This document shows positions 1 through 6,526 of a DNA stretch of 64,000 nt, piece after piece. The stretch covers positions 714,388 through 778,387 of the forward strand of contig NZ_KI632512.1 in the NCBI RefSeq assembly GCF_000504305.1. The letters run 5' to 3'. Source of the stretch: Nitratidesulfovibrio termitidis HI1. GTDB lineage: Bacteria > Desulfobacterota > Desulfovibrionia > Desulfovibrionales > Desulfovibrionaceae. The notes beneath the pieces are model-generated. The model worked only from the letters and a program-made list of their open reading frames with translations, had not been told where the DNA came from and made no database searches. The translations under genes and the position numbers were made by a program. Positions within the stretch are counted from its first letter, which is position 1, and the number at the start of each line of letters is the position of its first letter.

Positions 1-35
1 AGCAATTTGTAATAGTCCTTGTATTCGACTGCCAT
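1..35 (-). CDS. J-domain (DnaJ/CbpA-like) protein, N-terminal fragment, runs off the window
   Basis: The minus strand from 35 to 1 reads MAVEYKDYYKLL, the usual opening of CbpA/DnaJ-type J-domain co-chaperones (helix I begins with a DYY[KE]xLG signature). An AAAGGAG Shine-Dalgarno lies at 47-53 with good spacing, and a promoter-like pair lies further upstream. Only about 12 codons are visible, so the rest of the protein and its exact class (CbpA, DnaJ or another J protein) cannot be judged. The role, inferred from the family, is stimulation of a DnaK-type Hsp70 ATPase. Confidence 0.7.
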   Translation of the reverse strand, partial: MAVEYKDYYKL

Positions 36-335
36 CTCGTATAGCTCTCCTTTAGCGTCGATGAGGCTGCAAACCTGCTGCCATTGTAGGATAATCCGAC
101 GCGCCCCGGTGTCAAGCGGCTTGCGTCAAAAGACCGACGGACAATGCGCCCAACCCGTTGCCGCGCGCCCTTCCGTACGCCCGACCGGGCCGCCCCGCAT
201 GCCGTCTGCCATGCCGCCGCATGGTCCCATCCCCCTCGACGACCGCAGCCCGCTGCGCTACAAACGCCAAACGGGACCGCGTTTCCACGGCCCCGCCCTT
301 TCATACCCCCAAACCGGCCCCGCCACCGTCACCGC
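36..335. other. Intergenic stretch between divergent genes
   Basis: This separates the J-domain gene (minus) from the polysaccharide deacetylase (plus). Apart from the minus-strand promoter and Shine-Dalgarno, nothing recognisable is present. Open frames run through it only because the DNA is GC-rich; their translations are Pro/Arg/Ala-rich and resemble no family. Confidence 0.5.
88..115 (-). promoter_or_regulatory. Sigma-70-like promoter for the J-domain gene
   Basis: On the minus strand a perfect TTGACA (-35, positions 110-115) is followed after 16 bp by TATCCT (-10, positions 88-93), about 50 bp upstream of the start codon at 35. No heat-shock (sigma-32 or CIRCE) signature was recognised. 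Confidence 0.5.
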
Positions 336-1469
336 ATGTCCGCATCCCGCCCCGCCGTATCCGCTGGCCTGAAGAGCCTGCCCGTGCTGATGTACCACTA
401 CGTCAGCCGCAGAAAGAATTCCATCGCCGTCCATCCCGACACCTTCGAGGCCCACTGCCAAGCCATGCGCCGCGCCGGGTGGACCGGCATCGGTCTGGCC
501 GAGGCCGAGGCCTATCTGCTGGGCGAAGCGCCCCTGCCGCCGCGCAGCGCGCTGATCACCTTTGACGACGGGTTTCTGGACAACTACGTCTACGCCTGGC
601 CCATTCTGAAAAAGTACGGGCACAAGGGCGTCATCTTTGCCGTGGCGGGCAAACTGGAACAGGGCACGCCCCGCCCCACCCTGGACGACGTGCGCGCGGG
701 CCGCATCCGCGAAGACGACCTGCCCCGCGTGGATGCCCCCTACGTACGGCATGAACTGGGCTTTGACGAGCGCAAGGACCTGTTCTGCAACTGGGACGAG
801 GCGCGGCTGATGGAGGCTGACGGCACCATGGCCGTGGCCGCCCATTCCCACTGGCACCACGCCGTGTTCGCCAAGCCGGAGTTCAAGGGCTTTCACGCCC
901 CCGGCCACCGCTCGCGCACCTTCGACCGGGTGGATTTTGCCGTGCCGTGGGGGCTGCCCGCCTTTCCCCAGCGCCCCGCCCTGCTGCGCCGCGCCTTCGT
1001 GCCCGACCCGCAACTGGTGGAGGCCATCCGTGTCCTGGTTCCCCAGGACAAGGCCGGGGCCTACGCCTTTTTCCAGGATTCCGGCAAGGTGCGTGAACTT
1101 GAAGTATTGGTTGAAGCCTGCGCTGCCACGCCACCCGGCCTTGGCGCGTATGAATCCGACGCCGACCGCACCGCCCGCATGACGCGCGAACTGTCTGCCT
1201 GCGCCGCCACCCTTGCCGATGAACTGGGCCACCCCGTGCGCTCGCTGTGCTGGCCGTGGGGTGCGTACTGCGACGAAGCCCGCGACATCGCACGGACCCT
1301 TGGCTTTTCCGTGTTCTTCGCCACCACCATGGGGCCCAACCCGCCCGGCTGCGCCGCCCACGTCCACCGCTTCAAGGCCAAGGACAAACCCGCGTCGTGG
1401 TTGCTGCTGCGCCTGTTCCTGTACTCGCGCCCCTGGCTGGCCGGGCTGTACGCGAAGATGCGGTTGTAG
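336..1469 (+). CDS. Polysaccharide deacetylase (NodB-homology, CE4 family)
   Basis: A 377-residue protein with a NodB-type deacetylase fold, expected to remove N- or O-acyl groups from a cell-envelope polysaccharide or glycan. The metal/catalytic TFDDG motif is at residues 75-79 (Asp77-Asp78). The zinc motif H-S-x-x-H is at about 170-174 (HSHWH). A WPWGAY motif near 330-340 matches the late conserved strand of the fold. The spacing between the first two motifs (about 90 residues) is longer than in most NodB proteins, implying an insertion. The ATG at 336 was chosen because the domain begins soon after with LPVLMYHYVS; the longer frame from 144 adds only low-complexity residues. No clear signal peptide is seen. 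It stands alone on this strand and is followed 10 bp later by a strong hairpin. Confidence 0.85.
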   Translation: MSASRPAVSAGLKSLPVLMYHYVSRRKNSIAVHPDTFEAHCQAMRRAGWTGIGLAEAEAYLLGEAPLPPRSALITFDDGFLDNYVYAWPILKKYGHKGVIFAVAGKLEQGTPRPTLDDVRAGRIREDDLPRVDAPYVRHELGFDERKDLFCNWDEARLMEADGTMAVAAHSHWHHAVFAKPEFKGFHAPGHRSRTFDRVDFAVPWGLPAFPQRPALLRRAFVPDPQLVEAIRVLVPQDKAGAYAFFQDSGKVRELEVLVEACAATPPGLGAYESDADRTARMTRELSACAATLADELGHPVRSLCWPWGAYCDEARDIARTLGFSVFFATTMGPNPPGCAAHVHRFKAKDKPASWLLLRLFLYSRPWLAGLYAKMRL

Positions 1470-1479
1470 AAAAATCAAT

Positions 1480-1519
1480 GCGGGGGAAGAAACCTTTTGG
1501 AAAAGGTTTCTTCCCCCGC
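1480..1519 (+). terminator. Perfect 19-bp hairpin directly after the deacetylase
   Basis: The inverted repeat GCGGGGGAAGAAACCTTTT / AAAAGGTTTCTTCCCCCGC has a 2-nt spacer and begins 11 nt after the stop codon. There is no T-run after it, so it is not a textbook intrinsic terminator. It is the first module of a longer repeated element (1480-1630). Confidence 0.5.
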
Positions 1520-1630
1520 ACCCCCAACTTCCCAAACTTTTCAAATGGTGGGATTCCAGATCGCCAAGCGTTGCCCCACAAATGGGGGGTACAGGGGGCA
1601 TGGCCCCCTGTCCGCCGGAGGCATATAAAA
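1480..1630 (+). repeat. Composite intergenic repeat, copy A
   Basis: Modules in order: the 19-bp hairpin; a conserved spacer reading ACCCCCAACTTCCCAAAC; a variable part; a second hairpin with stem ACAGGGGGC/GCCCCCTGT at 1591-1611; and an end block GCCGGAGGCATATAAAA. The same module order occurs reversed at 11393-11549 (copy B) and, with insertions, at 20826-21126 (copy C). It fills the space between two convergent genes. Confidence 0.75.
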
Positions 1631-1662
1631 CCCCTCCAGTTGTAGGATTCCTTGGACTTTAC

Positions 1663-2688
1663 CTACCCCAGCGCCTTCACGGCGTCGGTGAATTCCCGCA
1701 CGTCTTCCTCGGTGGTGTCGAAGCTGGTCATCCAGCGCACCTCGTGCAGCACCGGGTCCCATTCGTAGAAATAGAAATCCTGCTGCAACTTCGCGATGTG
1801 TTCGGGCGAAAGGCGCGCGAACACCGCGTTGGCCTCCACGGGCCGGGTGATGGTGACGTGCGGCAGGCCGCGCAGGCTGTCGGCCATCAGGCGGGCCATG
1901 TCGTTGGCGTTGCGGGCGTTTTCCAGCCACAGGCCGTCGTGCAGCATTTCGATGAACTGCGCGGCGATGAAGCGCATCTTGGAAATGAGCTGCATGCCCT
2001 GCTTGCGGATGAAGTTGAATTCGCGCGACAGTTCCGGATTGAAGAAGATCACCGCCTCGCCGAACATCATGCCGTTCTTGGTGCCGCCAAAGGACAGCAC
2101 GTCCACGCCCGCGTCGCGGGTAAGGGCAGCCAGGCTCACGTCCAGCGCCGCCGCCGCATTGGCCAGCCGTGCGCCGTCCATGTGCAGCAGCATGCCGTTG
2201 GCATGGGCAAAGTCGGCCAGGGCGCGGACTTGCGCCGGGGAATACACGGTGCCCAGTTCCGTGGACTGGGTGATGGAAATGACCCGCGGCTGGCTGTGGT
2301 GGAAGTTGCCGATCATGTGCAGCAGCGGCACCACGTCCATGACCCGGATGCGCCCGTCGTGCGAGGGGATGACCTGGAGCTTCGACCCGGTCACCGATTC
2401 CGGCGCGCCGCATTCGTCCACATTGATGTGGGCCACGTCCGCGCAGACCACGGAATGCCACGGACGGGTCACGGCACGCAGCCCCAGCACGTTGGCCGCC
2501 GTGCCCAGAAACACGAAGTACATGTCGATGTCCGGCCCGAAGTGTTGGGCGAACACCTCTTTCGCCTGCTCGGTGTACGGGTCCTGCCCGTAGGGGCGGG
2601 CCTGCCCGGCGTTGGCGCGCTCCATGGCGGCGAGAATGCGCGGGTGCACGCCCGAGGTGTTGTCGCTGGCGAAACTCTTGAGGCTCAC
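1663..2688 (-). CDS. ltaE: Low-specificity threonine aldolase / beta-eliminating lyase, PLP-dependent
   Basis: A 341-residue fold-type I PLP enzyme expected to cleave L-threonine or L-allo-threonine to glycine and acetaldehyde in the cytoplasm. The start MSLKSFASDNTSGVHP with its SDN motif is typical of the family. MDGARLANA (about 170-178) holds the Asp/Arg cofactor contacts, and SFGGTKNG (about 199-206) holds the PLP lysine, Lys204. The length matches family members. It is a single gene, convergent with the deacetylase and separated from it by the composite repeat. The exact amino-acid substrate cannot be read from sequence. Confidence 0.88.
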   Translation of the reverse strand: MSLKSFASDNTSGVHPRILAAMERANAGQARPYGQDPYTEQAKEVFAQHFGPDIDMYFVFLGTAANVLGLRAVTRPWHSVVCADVAHINVDECGAPESVTGSKLQVIPSHDGRIRVMDVVPLLHMIGNFHHSQPRVISITQSTELGTVYSPAQVRALADFAHANGMLLHMDGARLANAAAALDVSLAALTRDAGVDVLSFGGTKNGMMFGEAVIFFNPELSREFNFIRKQGMQLISKMRFIAAQFIEMLHDGLWLENARNANDMARLMADSLRGLPHVTITRPVEANAVFARLSPEHIAKLQQDFYFYEWDPVLHEVRWMTSFDTTEEDVREFTDAVKALG

Positions 2689-2811
2689 TGGTGTGTCTCC
2701 TGCTGTGGATAGTGCGCTGCGGGCCGATTGGTGTGGCCCGTTCGTTGTGCGTGGTCCGGCGCGGGTACGCCGCCGGAGTGAAGGAAATGTTGGGCAGAAA
2801 TGCGCGGACTG

Positions 2812-4068
2812 TCAGCCCCTGCCCGTGCCGCCGGAGGTGTCCGGCTCATTCAGGTGGCAACTGCCCTGCCATACATTGCGGCACACGGCCTTGTAGACAT
2901 CAAGGGTGCGATTCAGGAAATCGGCCCGGTGCAGGCCTTCGATGCGCAGCCCGCAGGCATCGCGCAGTATTTCCAGCCAAGGCGGGCTGTCCATGGCATG
3001 GGCGATGGCCCCGGCCATGGTGGCGATGTCGCCCGGCGCAACCAGCGCCCCGTGGGGCAGCAGATCGGGCATGACGCCCACGGTAGTGGACACCAGCGGC
3101 CTGTTGCAGGCCATGATCTCCAGCGCGGCGCGGGCGATGGTTTCGGACCACAGAGAGGCCACCACGCCAAGGTCCATGGCCGAAATGCACGCGGCCACGT
3201 CCGGCCGTTTGCCGGTGATGACCGAAATGTCCTCGATGCCCGCCTCGCGCAGCCAGCCGCGCACCGTGGCCTCGGGCGTGGCCGAATCGAACCCGGCCAG
3301 CATCAGCCGCAGGCGCGGGCGCGGCGAACCGTCCCAGCGACCCGCGCGCAGGCCCGCCACGGTTTCGATCAGTTCGCGCTGGCCCTTCACCGCGTCGAAC
3401 CGGCCCAGCAGCCCCACCACGAAGTCGTCATCCGTCCAGCCGTATTCGGCACGCACGCGGGCACGGCCCGCCGCGTCAAAGCGGAACACGGATTCGTCCA
3501 CCCCGCCGAGTATGGTATGTACCCGGTCGGCGGGCACGCCCATTTCATTGACGAAGTGCTCGGCCATTACCGAATTGGTGGCAATGACCGCATCGGCCAC
3601 ACTGGTGTGCAGGAACAGGTTGGGCCAGTTGCCCTTGGGCAGGCGCTGGTCGCCGCGCGTGCGCACCAGCCCGAAGCGGTGCGGCCCGCGCGCGTGCAGC
3701 GCCTTCAACAGGCCCCACAGCACGAACGATTCGCCCCGGTGGCAGTTGACCACATGGGGGCGGAAATCGCGCACCATGCGGTGCAGCGCACCGTACAGGC
3801 CCGCAAGGGTGAAGGGATTGGCGGCGTTCAGGGGCAGGGGGATGGGGTCCAGACCCCAGGCGCGGGCGCGCTCGAAGGATTCGGTGCCCGCAAGCCCCAG
3901 CACCAGGGTTTCGTGCCCGGCCTCGCGCAGCAGACGGGCCAGCATCATGCCGTACCATGCCGTGGCGTTGAACCAGCGCACGTTGACCACCTGGATGGTG
4001 CGCAGCGGCGTGCCGTCCGCAGTCGTGGAAGACGGCGGCGACGGGGTCGTCTGGACCATCTGGGGCAT
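2812..4068 (-). CDS. Glycosyltransferase, GT4 (group 1) type
   Basis: A GT-B glycosyltransferase of about 418 residues, probably acting on a cell-surface glycan or lipopolysaccharide from the cytoplasmic side. An N-terminal Rossmann half begins IQVVNVRWFNATAWYGMML. The C-terminal donor-binding half contains VVGLLGRFDAVKGQRELIE and the E-x7-E element SETIARAALEIM. The frame is open upstream to 4422, but the upstream residues are low-complexity and overlap the neighbouring gene. The ATG at 4068 is preferred; an ATG at 4059 or GTG codons near 4122-4128 are alternatives, and no strong Shine-Dalgarno decides. The acceptor is unknown. Confidence 0.8.
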   Translation of the reverse strand: MPQMVQTTPSPPSSTTADGTPLRTIQVVNVRWFNATAWYGMMLARLLREAGHETLVLGLAGTESFERARAWGLDPIPLPLNAANPFTLAGLYGALHRMVRDFRPHVVNCHRGESFVLWGLLKALHARGPHRFGLVRTRGDQRLPKGNWPNLFLHTSVADAVIATNSVMAEHFVNEMGVPADRVHTILGGVDESVFRFDAAGRARVRAEYGWTDDDFVVGLLGRFDAVKGQRELIETVAGLRAGRWDGSPRPRLRLMLAGFDSATPEATVRGWLREAGIEDISVITGKRPDVAACISAMDLGVVASLWSETIARAALEIMACNRPLVSTTVGVMPDLLPHGALVAPGDIATMAGAIAHAMDSPPWLEILRDACGLRIEGLHRADFLNRTLDVYKAVCRNVWQGSCHLNEPDTSGGTGRG

Positions 4069-4334
4069 GCCGCTGCTGGCGACGGACAGGGCGGAAGTGG
4101 TGTCGGGATCGGGCGCGTTCACGGGCACGTCATGCCGCAATCGCCCGGCAATGACAACCCCCGGCAATACCGCGCCCCGTCTGGCCCGTTGCGGGGTGCG
4201 CCGGTTGCGGAGTGCGCCGGTTGCGGGGCGTGCCGGGGAGCCAGCGTGGAATGGTCGGGGATTTTCCGTATCGGACGGAGGCAAGGCCGCCGATGGCAGC
4301 CCCGCCAAGGCGCGACAGCCACAGCCCCCGTTAG

Positions 4335-4952
4335 CTATACCCGGGCACGCAACCCGGTAAGAAAGGTGGCCTGATCGGCGGTGTAGTCCATGATCTGCGA
4401 CGAGGCGCCGTCCTCGCTCCACCAGGCGCTCATGGCTTCCATCTGCAGGCGGGTCTTGATGTCCTGCGCGGAATACCCTTCCGCCTTGCGGGCCTTCTCG
4501 AGGTTGGACAGGGTCTGGATCTTCTGGAACTGCTTGACCATGTCCGGGTTGTCCTTGAAGTACTTCTCGATCTTGGCCTTGTCGGGGCTGTCGGTAATCA
4601 CCGAAACGCCACCGGTCTTCTCGTCGGTCACCACGCGGAACTCCACGTCCTTGTCCACGCCCAGCTTGGTCAGGTCCTCGCGCACCTTGGCGGAAAATTC
4701 CTCCTCCAGCTGCTTGCGATACTCTTCCACCGCGCTGAAGGTCAGCTTGCCGCTGGCGTTGGGTGAAATTTCCTGAAGCACGCTGGAAAGCTGGGACAGA
4801 TAATCCAGCGAAAGTCCGGTCACCGTGTTTCCGGACGAGGAAGACGAACTGCCCGACGTCGAAGAGGACGACGAACTGGTGCTGCTGTCGGTATACGAGG
4901 AAAGGTCGATGCCGTAGGTTCCGTAGCTGCCGTAGATGGACGAGATGGACAT
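4335..4952 (-). CDS. Conserved hypothetical protein with Ser-rich N-terminal region
   Basis: A 205-residue protein not recognised as a named family. The start at 4952 follows a good GGAGG site; the longer frame from 5030 is not needed. Residues 1-20 read MSISSIYGSYGTYGIDLSSY and are followed by a run of about 25 Ser/Thr/Gly residues, then a charged helical region (VEEYRKQLEEEFSAKVREDL) and a C-terminal helical part. There is no signal peptide or membrane segment. The Gly/Ser/Tyr-rich head and helical body vaguely recall secreted or flagellar accessory proteins, but nothing specific supports that. It lies 266 bp upstream of the preferred GT4 start on the same strand. Confidence 0.7.
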   Translation of the reverse strand: MSISSIYGSYGTYGIDLSSYTDSSTSSSSSSTSGSSSSSSGNTVTGLSLDYLSQLSSVLQEISPNASGKLTFSAVEEYRKQLEEEFSAKVREDLTKLGVDKDVEFRVVTDEKTGGVSVITDSPDKAKIEKYFKDNPDMVKQFQKIQTLSNLEKARKAEGYSAQDIKTRLQMEAMSAWWSEDGASSQIMDYTADQATFLTGLRARV

Positions 4953-5530
4953 GCTGCCTCCGGGCGGACGATTTTGCCGGGTTCCGCCTTTACATTGCTT
5001 AATGCATCGCCCATGCCAGCGCGGGCTCACTCGCCTTGCGGAGCCCTCCCATAAGTGCCCCCCCCCTGACGTGCCCCCCCCTGACGTGCCCCCCCCGACG
5101 TGCCTCCCCTGACGTGCCCCACTTCACACTCTCCCCAAAGTATACTGCTGACGGGTTCTCTCCTTGTCGGTCCACCTGTCCGGGCACCTGCGGGCGGCCT
5201 CGCATGCCGCCGCCGACGCGGCGCGCAGTCCGCCACCGTGCATACATGCACCACCACATACCGATGCCCCTGTGCGGGGCAAAACCATTGGACGCCACGG
5301 CGGAAACGGGCTATCGGGGCGGTAACGGACATTCGCGCGGCCAGTCTCTGCCCCCTCGCCATTCGGGCTTTCTGCCGCGCTTCCGCACGCCGGGCACGTT
5401 TCCATCACGCCCGGACGGAGCCACGGCCGCTCCCGTGCCGCGCGTTGCATGCGCCCGGCAACCGGATCGGCCCGCAGCGCGTTTGCCGCACCGCCGCAAC
5501 GCGCTCCGCCCACCGCAACCCACGAGACAC
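4953..5530. other. 578-bp intergenic region upstream of phoH
   Basis: This divergent spacer between the Ser-rich protein and phoH holds a C-rich tandem repeat (5055-5114) and a TATACT hexamer at 5141-5146 that could be a -10 element for the phoH operon, though no convincing -35 accompanies it. The plus frame is open throughout, but its translation is Pro/Arg-rich and belongs to no family. Confidence 0.5.
5055..5114. repeat. Degenerate 14-16 bp tandem repeat, C-rich
   Basis: Four consecutive units of the form GTGCCCCCC(C)CTGAC differ mainly in the number of Cs (units start near 5055, 5071, 5086 and 5100), followed by a partial fifth. The variable C-runs suggest slippage. It lies about 420 bp upstream of phoH. 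Confidence 0.75.
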
Positions 5531-6526
5531 ATGTCGCAATCCACCACCGCCGCCACGCTGGAATTCGACGACGCCGTACTGGCCAACCAGCTGTTCGGCG
5601 CGCACAACGCCAACCTTTCCCTGATCGCGGAAAAGTCGGGCGCACGCCTGGACACGCGCGGAACAACCGTCACCGTGGACGCGGAAGACCCCCGCGTGCG
5701 CGAAACGGTGCTGAACCTGCTGGCACAGTTGTATGGCCTGCTGAAGTCGGGCCACCCCGTGTACCCGCGCGACATGGCCTATGCCTACGGCATGCTCGAC
5801 CGCGATCCCTCCGCCGACCTGCGGCGCATCTTCCGCGATGCGGTGTTCGTGGTTTCTCCCCGCAAGACCATCACCCCGAAAACCCTCAGCCAGCGCGACT
5901 ACGTGGCCGCCCTGCGCGAAAACGACATGGTCTTCGCCGTGGGTCCGGCGGGCACGGGCAAGACCTATCTTGCCGTGGCCGTGGCCCTTTCCATGCTGCT
6001 GGCCAAGAAGGTGAAGCGCATCATCCTTACCCGGCCCGCCGTGGAGGCGGGAGAAAAGCTGGGCTTCCTGCCCGGCGACCTGGTGGAAAAGGTGAATCCC
6101 TACCTGCGCCCGCTGTACGATGCCCTGCACGACATGCAGGACTTCCAGAAGGTGGCCGACATGCTGGAAACGGGCATCATCGAGATTGCGCCGCTGGCCT
6201 TCATGCGGGGCCGCACCCTGAACGATGCCTTCATCATCCTGGACGAGGCGCAGAACACCACCCAGGAACAGATGAAGATGTTCCTCACCCGCCTGGGCTT
6301 CGGCTCGCGCGCGGTGATCACCGGCGACATCACCCAGATAGACCTGCCCGCATCGGGCAAGGCCGACGCGCTGTCGCGTTCCGGCCTGGTGCACGCCCTG
6401 CGCGTGCTTGAAGGCGTCAAGGGAATCCGCTCCATCCGCTTTCACGAAGACGACGTGATCCGCCACCCCCTGGTGGGCAGGATCGTGCAGGCCTATGAAC
6501 GCCACGAAACAGCAGACTCCCGCTAG
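5531..6526 (+). CDS. phoH: PhoH-like ATPase (PhoL/YbeZ type)
   Basis: A 331-residue cytoplasmic P-loop NTPase of the PhoH/YbeZ family, which acts with the endoribonuclease YbeY in RNA metabolism. The Walker A motif GPAGTGKT is at about 138-145 and the Walker B motif FIILDEAQN at about 233-241. The Thr-rich ITGDITQIDLP segment near 265-275 is typical of the family. The start MSQSTTAATLEFDD at 5531 marks where family-like sequence begins. It overlaps the next gene by 32 bp and lies two genes upstream of ybeY, a widely conserved arrangement. Confidence 0.92.
   Translation: MSQSTTAATLEFDDAVLANQLFGAHNANLSLIAEKSGARLDTRGTTVTVDAEDPRVRETVLNLLAQLYGLLKSGHPVYPRDMAYAYGMLDRDPSADLRRIFRDAVFVVSPRKTITPKTLSQRDYVAALRENDMVFAVGPAGTGKTYLAVAVALSMLLAKKVKRIILTRPAVEAGEKLGFLPGDLVEKVNPYLRPLYDALHDMQDFQKVADMLETGIIEIAPLAFMRGRTLNDAFIILDEAQNTTQEQMKMFLTRLGFGSRAVITGDITQIDLPASGKADALSRSGLVHALRVLEGVKGIRSIRFHEDDVIRHPLVGRIVQAYERHETADSR

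Noticed and set aside
2812-4422. Longer GT4 protein starting at 4422
   Set aside because: The extra residues overlap the 3' end of the Ser-rich gene, are low-complexity, and precede the recognisable domain by over 140 residues.
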